A DNA stretch of 64,000 nt from Streptomyces mobaraensis (lineage in GTDB: Bacteria > Actinomycetota > Actinomycetes > Streptomycetales > Streptomycetaceae): positions 3,472,001 to 3,536,000 of the forward strand of contig NZ_CP083590.1 of NCBI RefSeq assembly GCF_020099395.1. Direction: 5' to 3'. Below are positions 1-7,562 of this stretch, in pieces. The notes under the pieces were generated by a model, which saw only the letters and a list, made by a program, of their open reading frames with translations, was not told where the DNA came from and ran no database searches. Positions within the stretch are counted from its first letter, which is position 1; each line of letters begins with the position of its first letter. The position numbers and the translations under genes are program-made.

Positions 1-402
1 GCGGTCGCCGTCGAACAGCACGCGCTTGACCGTGACGCCCTCGGTGACGTCGGCGCCCTGCTTGACCGCGTTCTTCAGGAGCACGTGGTCGAAGTCGTCG
101 CGGTCGACCTGCCAGGAGCGCACGTCCGGGCCGAAGATCTTCGGCCAGTCGATGGCCCAGTCCTCCTTGCCCCAGCGCAGCAGCACACCGTTCTTGACCG
201 TGTAGCCGCGGGAGTCGACCTCTTCCAGCGCGCCGACCAGATCGACGATGGTGCGGCAGGACGAGGCGATCGACTCGCCGATGTGATAGCGGGGGAAAGT
301 CTCCCGCTCCAGCAGCTTGACGGACATTCCGGCCTTGCTGAGCAAGGAGGCCGCAGTGGACCCTGCCGGCCCACCGCCGATTACGAGCACTTTTCTGGGC
401 AT
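1..402 (-). CDS. FAD-dependent halogenase/oxygenase, partial (C-terminus outside window)
   Basis: Only the first 134 codons are in the window. The protein opens with a Rossmann FAD-binding motif (VLVIGGGPAGSTAA, residues 5-18), followed by the FPRYHIGES segment (about residues 38-46) typical of FADH2-dependent halogenases and related flavin monooxygenases. The ATG (complement 400-402) is preceded by a good AGGGGG ribosome-binding site. It diverges from the dioxygenase gene, so 403-603 probably holds promoters for both. The halogenase WxWxIP motif would lie outside the window, so halogenation is inferred; a plain FAD oxygenase or geranylgeranyl-reductase-like enzyme is possible. Confidence 0.82.
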   Translation of the reverse strand, partial: MPRKVLVIGGGPAGSTAASLLSKAGMSVKLLERETFPRYHIGESIASSCRTIVDLVGALEEVDSRGYTVKNGVLLRWGKEDWAIDWPKIFGPDVRSWQVDRDDFDHVLLKNAVKQGADVTEGVTVKRVLFDGDR

Positions 403-603
403 CGAGATCCCCCTGAATTCGGGTTTCACATGGCGGCGCGTCACGGATGGATTGCCAACGCCAGGCACGGTCAATTGCGAAATACTTCTCCGAGTGTAGT
501 GAGCACGCTCTAGTGGAATCTCTAGTCCTTCTCCGGTCCCGGCTATGTAGCATCCGCTCCGGGATTAGTGCCGAGCTCGGCGATCGTCCTGCAAAGGAGC
601 GTG

Positions 604-1455
604 ATGGGAACCCGCGTACTGACCGAGGAGCAGGTCGAGAGCTTCGTCTCCGACGGCTTCGTCCACCTGCCGGGTGCGTTCCCGGGGGAGCTCGCCGAGG
701 AGGCGCGCGCCCTGCTGTGGCGGCAGCTGGACATGGACCCCGACGACCCGGGCACCTGGACGCGGGAGGTGGTCCGGCTCGGGGTGCGCGACGACGACGT
801 GTTCGTCCGCGCCGCCAACACCCCGCCGCTGCACGCCGCCTACGACCAGCTCGCCGGGGAGGGCCGCTGGCAGCCGCTGACCCACGTCGGCACGTTCCCG
901 GTGCGGTTCCCCGTGACGAAGCGGCCGGAGGAGACCGAGGACTACGGCTGGCACATCGACGCCAGCTTCCTCGCCGAGGGCGCCGACGCCGACCGGGACT
1001 GGTCCGGTGAGCTGGACGTGATCCCGCCGGACTACGACAAGATCTTCCGGTACAACGTGTGGTCCCGAGGCCGGGCGCTGCTGCTCCTGCTGCTGTTCTC
1101 CGACACCGGCGAGGAGGACGCGCCCACGCTGATCCGCGTCGGCTCCCACCTGGACGTACCGCCGCTGCTGGCGCCGTACGGCGCGGAGGGCACCTACCTG
1201 GAGGCCGGGGAGGTGGGCCGGGACCGGCCGCTGCGGTCCGCGACGGGCAAGGCCGGCGACGCCTACCTCTGCCACCCCTTCCTGGTGCACACGCCGGTGG
1301 CCAACACCGGCACCCGCCCGCGGTTCATGGCCCAGCCGAACCTGCTGCCCGTGGGACAGCTCGAACTCGACCGGCCCGACGGCCGGTACACCCCGGTCGA
1401 ACAGGCCGTGCGCCGGGGCCTGGGCCAGGACGTTCCGCGACGAGAGAACCGGTGA
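604..1455 (+). CDS. phytanoyl-CoA dioxygenase (PhyH) family Fe(II)/2-oxoglutarate oxygenase
   Basis: A 283-aa protein of the usual PhyH length. Metal ligands are visible as HID (H117, D119 in GWHIDASF) with the distal histidine in LCHPFLVHTP (H224 or H229). A downstream arginine (R238 or R240) could bind 2-oxoglutarate. Such enzymes hydroxylate, halogenate or rearrange small molecules, and the neighbours place this one in natural-product tailoring. ATG 604 is preferred because AAAGGAG sits about 6 nt upstream; in-frame starts at 568 and 601 fit less well. The next gene starts 1 nt after its stop, so the two are probably translationally coupled. Confidence 0.85.
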   Translation: MGTRVLTEEQVESFVSDGFVHLPGAFPGELAEEARALLWRQLDMDPDDPGTWTREVVRLGVRDDDVFVRAANTPPLHAAYDQLAGEGRWQPLTHVGTFPVRFPVTKRPEETEDYGWHIDASFLAEGADADRDWSGELDVIPPDYDKIFRYNVWSRGRALLLLLLFSDTGEEDAPTLIRVGSHLDVPPLLAPYGAEGTYLEAGEVGRDRPLRSATGKAGDAYLCHPFLVHTPVANTGTRPRFMAQPNLLPVGQLELDRPDGRYTPVEQAVRRGLGQDVPRRENR

Positions 1456-1456
1456 C

Positions 1457-2509
1457 ATGGAAGAGCGACACGACGCGCAGGCCCCCTGGACGGACGTGAT
1501 CCGGCTGGTGTTCGGCGGCATGGCCACCCAGGTCGTCGGCCTGGCGGTGCGGCTCCGGCTGCCCGACGCCATCGCGGCGGGCGAACGGACCACCGAGGAG
1601 CTGGCCGCCCGCTTCGAGGGCGCACCCGCCGCCATGAACCGGCTGCTGCGCGGCCTGGCCGCGCTCGGGGTGCTCCGCGAGTCCGAGCCGGGGGTGTTCG
1701 GGCTGACGCCGGTCGGCGAGCTGCTGCGCGCCGACCGCACACCGTCCTTCCACGCCCTGTCCCGGATGCTCACCGACCCGGCGGTCTCGACGGCCTGGCA
1801 GCACCTCGACCACAGCGTCCGCACCGGCGGCCCGGCCTTCGACCAGGTCTTCGGCCGCGACTTCTTCGCCCACCTCGCCGACGACCCCGACCTCTCGGGG
1901 CTCTACAACGCCGCGATGAGCCAGGGCACCCGCGGGATCGCCGGCCTCGTCGCGGCGCGCCAGGACTTCTCCGGCGTCCGCACCGTGGTGGACGTCGGCG
2001 GCGGGGACGGGACGCTGCTGGCCGCGGTGCTGCGCGCGCACCCGGCGCTGCGCGGCGTGCTGTACGACACGGCGGCCGGCGTCGCCCGGGCCGGCGAGGA
2101 GCTGGCGGCGGCGGGCGTCGCCGACCGCTCCACGGTGGAGACCGGCGACTTCTTCGCCGCCGTCCCCCCGGGCGGCGACCTCTACCTGCTCAAGAGCGTC
2201 GTCCACGGCTGGGAGGACGAGCGCGCCGCGGCGATCCTGGCGCACTGCCGCCGGGCGCTGCCGGCGCACGGCCGGGTCGTCATGGTCGAGCATGTGCTGC
2301 CCGACACCGTGCCCGCCGACGCGGTGCCGACGACGTACCTCAACGACCTCAACCTGCTCGTCAACGGCAACGGCCTGGAGCGCACCCGCGGTGACTTCGA
2401 GCGGCTCTGCGCGGCGGCGGGACTGACGGCCGGCGCGTTCACCCCGCTGGACGGCACCGACCTGTGGCTGATCGAGGCCGCCCCCGCCGCCGCGGGCCCG
2501 ACGGCCTGA
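1457..2509 (+). CDS. SAM-dependent O-methyltransferase (plant-type/DnrK-like family 2)
   Basis: A 350-aa protein with an N-terminal winged-helix dimerisation domain (about residues 10-100) and a C-terminal Rossmann methyltransferase domain. The SAM motif VDVGGGDG is at 178-185. LKSVVHGWEDE (245-255) matches the conserved LKxxLHDW motif whose histidine (H250) acts as general base in phenol O-methylation. MVEH follows as in the family. It probably methylates a phenol or hydroxyl of the cluster product; the substrate is unknown. It is co-directional with and 1 nt from the dioxygenase gene. Confidence 0.9.
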   Translation: MEERHDAQAPWTDVIRLVFGGMATQVVGLAVRLRLPDAIAAGERTTEELAARFEGAPAAMNRLLRGLAALGVLRESEPGVFGLTPVGELLRADRTPSFHALSRMLTDPAVSTAWQHLDHSVRTGGPAFDQVFGRDFFAHLADDPDLSGLYNAAMSQGTRGIAGLVAARQDFSGVRTVVDVGGGDGTLLAAVLRAHPALRGVLYDTAAGVARAGEELAAAGVADRSTVETGDFFAAVPPGGDLYLLKSVVHGWEDERAAAILAHCRRALPAHGRVVMVEHVLPDTVPADAVPTTYLNDLNLLVNGNGLERTRGDFERLCAAAGLTAGAFTPLDGTDLWLIEAAPAAAGPTA

Positions 2510-2549
2510 ACCGGGAATTCCACCCCGCTCGGCGACTTTTCGTGGGCCG

Positions 2550-2622
2550 TTACGTAATGACCGGACCGGTCCCGAAAAGACGCTAGTGAATTCACTACAC
2601 TGCCTGCGCGGACAGTGAATTA
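2550..2622. promoter_or_regulatory. cluster of palindromes between methyltransferase and sugar genes
   Basis: This unusually AT-rich gap holds several exact palindromes: TTACGTAA (2550-2557), GACCGG-A-CCGGTC (2559-2571) and TAGTGAATTCACTA (2584-2597). The half-site AGTGAATT recurs at 2614 (AGTGAATTA), 29 bp after its first copy at 2585. This looks like operator DNA for the deoxysugar operon. No regulator is identified in the window. Confidence 0.45.
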
Positions 2623-2733
2623 CCTGTGCTTTTCCCGTACCGTTTCCGGTGACCGGTGATACGCATTGCCCCGCGGCGCATGGAATCCAAAACCCATGTG
2701 AATGCCGTTCTGTGGGTTCCTCACGGCTGGGAG

Positions 2734-3780
2734 ATGATTCTGTCTAGGCGAGCGCTCATTACGGGAATCACAGGCCAGGATGGCACTTATCTCGCGCGTC
2801 AGCTCATCGAGTCCGGATACGAGGTGTTCGGAATGGTGCGCGGGCAGGGGCGGCCGTACGCGCGCGACGGGAGCCCCCTGCACCCGGACATCCGGGTGGT
2901 GAGCGGCGACCTGCTGGACCAGACGAGCCTGATAGCCGCCGTCGAGCAGGCCGCCCCCACCGAGGTCTACAACCTCGGCGCCCTGTCGTACGTCCCGGTC
3001 TCCTGGAAGCAGCCCGCCGTCGCCGCGGAGGTGACCGGGAAGGGCGTGCTGCGCATGCTGGAGGCCATCCGCAGCGTGGCGGGGCTCAGCGCCTCCCGGA
3101 CCACCGGCAGCGGCGTCCCGCGCTTCTACCAGGCGTCCACCTCCGAGATGTTCGGAAAGGTGCGGGAGACCCCGCAGAGCGAGACCACGCCCTTCCACCC
3201 CCGCAGCCCCTACGGGGTGGCCAAGGCGTTCGGGCACTACATGGTGCAGAACTACCGCGAGTCCTACGGCATGTTCGCGGTCAGCGGCATCCTGTTCAAC
3301 CACGAGTCCCCCATCCGCGGCCCCGAGTTCGTCACCCGGAAGGTCTCGCTCGGGGTGGCCGCCGTGAAACTCGGCCTGGTGGACAAGCTCCGGCTGGGCA
3401 ACCTCGACGCGGAACGCGACTGGGGCTTCGCCGGGGACTACGTGCGCGGCATGACGATGATGCTCGCCCAGGACGAGCCGGAGGACATCGTCCTCGGCAC
3501 CGGCGTCACCCACAGCGTCCGCGACCTGGTGCAGTACGCCTTCGCGCACGCCGGCCTCGACTGGCGCGACCACGTGGAGGTCGACCCCCGGCTGCTCCGC
3601 CCGGCGGAGGTCGAACTGCTCTGCGCCGACCTGAGCCGCGCCCGGGAGAAGCTCGGCTGGAAGCCCGAGGTCTCGTTCGAGGAACTGATCGCCATGATGG
3701 TCGACAACGACCTGCGCCTGCTCACCGGGAGCGAGAACGCCGCCGCCGAAGCCGTCCTCGAACAGGCCGGTCTGTGGTAA
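2734..3780 (+). CDS. gmd: GDP-mannose 4,6-dehydratase
   Basis: A 348-aa extended short-chain dehydrogenase. The NAD(P) motif GITGQDG is at 11-17, the TSE active-site segment is in QASTSEMFG (T136, S137, E138), and the YxxxK pair is Y160/K164. NHESPIRGPEFVTRK is diagnostic of GDP-mannose 4,6-dehydratases rather than dTDP-glucose 4,6-dehydratases. It converts GDP-D-mannose to GDP-4-keto-6-deoxymannose. The start is uncertain: ATG 2734 fits the family N-terminus but GGGAG lies directly against it; GTG 2656 or ATG 2680 would add 26 or 18 residues. Its stop overlaps the next start, so it heads a sugar operon. Confidence 0.9.
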   Translation: MILSRRALITGITGQDGTYLARQLIESGYEVFGMVRGQGRPYARDGSPLHPDIRVVSGDLLDQTSLIAAVEQAAPTEVYNLGALSYVPVSWKQPAVAAEVTGKGVLRMLEAIRSVAGLSASRTTGSGVPRFYQASTSEMFGKVRETPQSETTPFHPRSPYGVAKAFGHYMVQNYRESYGMFAVSGILFNHESPIRGPEFVTRKVSLGVAAVKLGLVDKLRLGNLDAERDWGFAGDYVRGMTMMLAQDEPEDIVLGTGVTHSVRDLVQYAFAHAGLDWRDHVEVDPRLLRPAEVELLCADLSRAREKLGWKPEVSFEELIAMMVDNDLRLLTGSENAAAEAVLEQAGLW

Positions 3781-5174
3781 CCCTCCCGGCAGGACCGGCC
3801 GACGGACTCGTACGGTCCCTCCCGCCGGAGGCGTATCTCGCGGACTTCGCCGGCGCGGAGTTCATCGACTGGTTCGCCCGGTGCTCCGCCGCCGCGCGGT
3901 GCCGGGTGACCCGGACACCCCTGGACGGGCTGCGGCGCTGGCGGTTCGACCCCGACACCGGAAACCTCGCCCACGACTCCGGGGCCTTCTTCGTCGTCGA
4001 GGGCCTGGAGGTGCGAACCGGTTACGGACCGGTCCGCGCGTGGAGCCAGCCCATCATCAACCAGCCCGAGATCGGCATCCTCGGCATGCTGGTCAAGGAG
4101 GTCGACGGCGTCCCGTACTGCCTCGTGCAGGCCAAGATCGAACCCGGGAACCACAACGGCATCCAGGTGTCGCCGACCGTCCAGGCCACGCGCAGCAACT
4201 ACACGCGGATCCACCAGGGCCGGAGCACCCGCTACCTGGAGTACTTCACCGATCCCGGCGCGGGCCGCACCCTGGTGGACGTCCTCCAGTCCGAGCAGGG
4301 CTCGTGGTTCCTGCGCAAACGCAACCGCAACATGGTCGTACAGGTCACCGAGGACGTCCCCGCCGGCGAGGACCACCACTGGCTGCCGCTGCCCGAACTG
4401 CGGCGGCTGCTGCGCATCGACGGCCTCGTCAACATGGACACCCGGACCGTGCTCGCCTGCCTCCCGGCGGACACCTTCCCCGCGTCCCAGCCGGTGCCGG
4501 CCGGGGACGCCGCGTCGGCGCTCGTCCTCTCCACGACGGGCCGGGGCCCCGCCCTGAACGACACCGCGGCCGTGCTGCGCTGGTTCACCGGCGCCAAGAG
4601 CCGGCACGAACTGTCGGCGCACCGGATCCCCCTGCGCGCCCTGCCCGGCTGGCGCGCCACCCCGGAGGCCATCGCCCACGAGGACGGGCGGCACTTCAGC
4701 ATCATCGGGGTGACCGCGCAGGTCGGCAACCGCGAGGTGGCCGAATGGGACCAGCCCCTGCTCTACCCGGAGGGGCGCGGCGTCGTCGCGTTCGTCATCA
4801 AGGTGATCGAGGGCGTCGCCCACCTGCTCGTCCACGCCCGGTTCCAGCCCGGCCTGCTGGACGGCATGGAGATGGGCCCGACCGTGCAGTGCGTCCCGGA
4901 GAACTACCCCGACGGGCCGCCGCGCTTCCTCGACTACGTCCTGAACGCCCCCCGGGAGCGTGTGCTCTACAACGCCGTCCTGGCCGAGGAGGGTGGCCGC
5001 TTCTACCACTCGCAGAACAACTACCTCCTCGTCGAAGCCGGCGACGACTTCCCCACGGCCGTCCCCGAGGACTACTGCTGGATGACCGCGCACCAGCTCA
5101 CCCTGCTCCTCCGGCACGGCTACTACGTCAACGTCGAGGCGCGCAGCCTGCTGGCCTGCCTGCAGAGTTGGTGA
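3774..5174 (+). CDS. NDP-hexose 2,3-dehydratase
   Basis: A 466-aa protein, the normal size for this family, built as an internal duplication. The block GILGMLVKEVDGVPYCLVQAK (from about residue 98) is echoed by a similar block from about residue 337 (GVVAFVIKVIEGVAHLLVHA). Each is followed by a PTVQ segment. The enzyme removes the C2 hydroxyl of NDP-4-keto-6-deoxyhexose, giving a 3,4-diketo-2,6-dideoxy intermediate that needs the next gene product. It starts with GTG overlapping the gmd stop by 7 nt and has no clear ribosome-binding site, so translation is likely coupled. Family members normally use dTDP sugars. Confidence 0.93.
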   Translation: MVTLPAGPADGLVRSLPPEAYLADFAGAEFIDWFARCSAAARCRVTRTPLDGLRRWRFDPDTGNLAHDSGAFFVVEGLEVRTGYGPVRAWSQPIINQPEIGILGMLVKEVDGVPYCLVQAKIEPGNHNGIQVSPTVQATRSNYTRIHQGRSTRYLEYFTDPGAGRTLVDVLQSEQGSWFLRKRNRNMVVQVTEDVPAGEDHHWLPLPELRRLLRIDGLVNMDTRTVLACLPADTFPASQPVPAGDAASALVLSTTGRGPALNDTAAVLRWFTGAKSRHELSAHRIPLRALPGWRATPEAIAHEDGRHFSIIGVTAQVGNREVAEWDQPLLYPEGRGVVAFVIKVIEGVAHLLVHARFQPGLLDGMEMGPTVQCVPENYPDGPPRFLDYVLNAPRERVLYNAVLAEEGGRFYHSQNNYLLVEAGDDFPTAVPEDYCWMTAHQLTLLLRHGYYVNVEARSLLACLQSW

Positions 5175-5178
5175 ACCC

Positions 5179-6189
5179 ATGAAGAACGAGCGTCCCGTGC
5201 GGCTGGGCATTCTCGGCTGCTCCGACATCGCCCGGCGCCGCACCCTCCCGGCCGCGCTGAAAGTGCCGGAGGTGACGGTGGCCGCCGTCGCCTCCCGGCG
5301 CGAGGACAACGCCCGCGCGGTCGCCGCGCGGTTCGGCGGCGAGGCCGTCGCCGGCTACGAGGCGCTGCTGGAGAGCCCGGACGTCGAGGCGGTCTACGTC
5401 TCGCTGCCCACCGGGCTGCACCACCACTGGATCGAGCGGGCGCTGCGGGCGGGGAAGCACGTGCTCGCGGAGAAACCGCTGACCGCCCGGCACCCGGATA
5501 CCGTGGCGGCGGTCGGCCTCGCGCACTCCCTCGGCCTGACGCTGATGGAGAACATGACCTTCCCCCAGCACTCGATGCACGAAGCCGTGCGCGGAATGCT
5601 GGAGAAGGGCGACATCGGCGAACTGCGGTCCCTCACCGCCGAGTTCGGCTTCCCGCCGCTGCACCCCGGCAACGTCCGCTACCGGGCGGACCTGGCCGGC
5701 GGCAGCCTGCTGGACGCGGGCGTGTACCCGCTCACGGCGGCGAGCATGTTCCTCGGGCCCGAACTCGACGTCGTCGGGGCGACGTTGCGGAAGGGGACCG
5801 CGGTGGACGTGGACGTGGCCGGCGACGCGCTGCTGAGCGCGCCGGACGGCCGCACGGCCCACGTGTCCTTCGGCTTCGAGCACGTCTACCGCTGCGCGTA
5901 CACGCTGTGGGGCAGCGAGGGCCGCATCGTCGTCGACCGCGCCTTCACCCCGCCGCCCGACCTCCGCCCCACGGTCCGGCTGGAACGCGCCGACGAGGTA
6001 CGGGAGCGCCTCCTGCCGGCCGACGACCAGTTCGCCGGCACCCTCGCGCGCTTCGCCCGGGCCATCGCCGGCGGCGGGGCGGCGGCGCACGGCGCCGAGG
6101 TCGTCGCGCGGGCCCGATTGGTACGTCAGGTGCAGGACCGGGCACGACTGCTCGGCAACGGCTGGTCAGGAGGAGCAGATGGCCGATGA
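5179..6189 (+). CDS. NDP-hexose 3-ketoreductase (Gfo/Idh/MocA family)
   Basis: A 336-aa oxidoreductase with an N-terminal NAD(P) Rossmann fold (GILGCSDIA, 10-18) and the signature AEKPLT (K99 in EKP, 98-100). The C-terminal alpha/beta domain has LAGGSLLDAGVYPL. In deoxysugar pathways this family traps the unstable 2,3-dehydratase product by reducing C3. It starts 4 nt after the 2,3-dehydratase stop and overlaps the next gene by 11 nt. Whether it yields an equatorial or axial hydroxyl cannot be told from sequence. Confidence 0.92.
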   Translation: MKNERPVRLGILGCSDIARRRTLPAALKVPEVTVAAVASRREDNARAVAARFGGEAVAGYEALLESPDVEAVYVSLPTGLHHHWIERALRAGKHVLAEKPLTARHPDTVAAVGLAHSLGLTLMENMTFPQHSMHEAVRGMLEKGDIGELRSLTAEFGFPPLHPGNVRYRADLAGGSLLDAGVYPLTAASMFLGPELDVVGATLRKGTAVDVDVAGDALLSAPDGRTAHVSFGFEHVYRCAYTLWGSEGRIVVDRAFTPPPDLRPTVRLERADEVRERLLPADDQFAGTLARFARAIAGGGAAAHGAEVVARARLVRQVQDRARLLGNGWSGGADGR

Positions 6190-7153
6190 GCGCGAGCGTG
6201 TTCTCGTCGCCGGTGGAACCGGGTTCGTGGGCCGCCGGCTCTGCGCGGACCTCGTCGCGGCCGGCGCCGAAGTGGCCGCGGTCGCCCGGCGCGCGCCGGA
6301 CTCACCCCTGCCGTGCCGGATCCTCACCCTGGACGTCACCACGGCCTCGCCCGGCGAACTGGCCGGCCTGATCGACTCGTTCCGCCCGCACACCCTGGTC
6401 AACGCCATCGGCAGCAACTGGGGGATCGCCGAACGGGACCTCGAGGCCAACTGCGCGGTGCCGGCCAGACGCCTGATGGACGCGCTGCGGCGGACCGCCT
6501 GCCGCCCCTACGTCGTCCACCTCGGCTCCGTGCTGGAATACGGCCCGACCCCGCCCGGCGAGACGACCCGCATCGCGTCGCCGGCCCGGCCGACGACCAC
6601 CTACGGCAAGGCCAAGCTCGCGGCGAGCCGCGCCGTACTGGAGGCCGCGGCGGAGGGCGTCGTCGACGCGGGCGTGCTGCGCATCGGCAACGTGGCGGGC
6701 CCGGGAACCCCGGCCGTCAGCCTGCTGGGCCGGGTGGCCGGGCGGCTCGCCGAGGCCGTCGCCCGGGACACCCTCCCGGCGGTCGTGGAGCTGTCCCAGC
6801 TGCGCGCCCACCGCGACTACGTCGACGTGCGCGACGTGTCGGAAGCCGTGCTGGCCGCCACCCGCGCCCGGATACCGGGGCTGGTCGTCCCGATCGGACG
6901 CGGCGAGGCCGTGGCGGTGCGGTGGCTGGTCGACCTCCTCGTGGAGGTCAGCGGCGTGCCCGCCGAGGTCCGGGAGCTTCCCGCCGCCACGACGGGCACC
7001 GCGGGCGACGACTGGGTCCGGATCGACCCCGAACCCGCCCGCCGGCTCCTCGGCTGGACCGCCGTCCGCTCGCTGCGCGAATCGGTGAGCGGACTGTGGG
7101 ACGAGACGCTGCGCGCCCATGGAATCCACGACCCCGCGGGGATGCGGCGGTGA
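6179..7153 (+). CDS. NDP-hexose 4-ketoreductase (NAD-dependent epimerase/dehydratase family)
   Basis: A 324-aa extended SDR protein. The cofactor motif GGTGFVG is at 12-18, a serine in LGSVLEYG (S117) and the TYGKAK motif (Y142, K146) complete the catalytic triad, and RDYVDVRDV follows near residue 215. It is the expected last step of the cassette, reducing C4 to finish a 2,6-dideoxyhexose. ATG 6179 has an AGGAGG site about 5 nt upstream inside the preceding gene. No glycosyltransferase lies in this part of the cluster. Confidence 0.9.
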   Translation: MADERERVLVAGGTGFVGRRLCADLVAAGAEVAAVARRAPDSPLPCRILTLDVTTASPGELAGLIDSFRPHTLVNAIGSNWGIAERDLEANCAVPARRLMDALRRTACRPYVVHLGSVLEYGPTPPGETTRIASPARPTTTYGKAKLAASRAVLEAAAEGVVDAGVLRIGNVAGPGTPAVSLLGRVAGRLAEAVARDTLPAVVELSQLRAHRDYVDVRDVSEAVLAATRARIPGLVVPIGRGEAVAVRWLVDLLVEVSGVPAEVRELPAATTGTAGDDWVRIDPEPARRLLGWTAVRSLRESVSGLWDETLRAHGIHDPAGMRR

Positions 7154-7203
7154 CGGGAGCCGTCGCTTCGCGCCCCTGAGCCGGAAGGAGCGGCTGACGG
7201 GAC

Positions 7204-7488
7204 ATGAGATACATGTCGATCGAAGTAGCGGAGACGGTCCGGGACCGCCTGGCGGTCCTGGCGGCGGAGAAGGGGACCACGATGGCACGGCTGGTCGGCG
7301 ACCTCGCCGCACGCACTCCGACGAAGAGCGAGCGGGCCGCGCTGACGGCGCGGGCGCCCTCCGGGCCGGGACTGCCGGAGAAGCCGGAGAAGCCGGACGG
7401 TGAGGCGGACGCCGAACTGATCCGCCGCATCGGCGACTGCGTCGTCTCGGTCGGCGTGCAGGCCGGGTTCCTCCCGCCGGGCTGGTGA
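7204..7488 (+). CDS. small ribbon-helix-helix (Arc/MetJ-like) protein
   Basis: A 94-aa protein. Its first 45 residues (MSIEVAETVRDRLAVLAAEK then TTMARLVGDLAAR) fit a beta-strand plus two helices, as in RHH antitoxins and small repressors. A Pro/Glu-rich linker leads to a short C-terminal helix. GGAAGGAG lies about 13 nt before ATG 7204; ATG 7213 is an alternative. No toxin-like gene adjoins it, so it may be an orphan antitoxin or a regulator at the border of the cluster. Confidence 0.6.
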   Translation: MRYMSIEVAETVRDRLAVLAAEKGTTMARLVGDLAARTPTKSERAALTARAPSGPGLPEKPEKPDGEADAELIRRIGDCVVSVGVQAGFLPPGW

Positions 7489-7562
7489 ACCGCTGAGCTG
7501 GCGAACCGCTGCGGACCGGTGAACCGCGGCGGGCCCCCTCGCCCTCCTCCCGGCCGTCGCCC

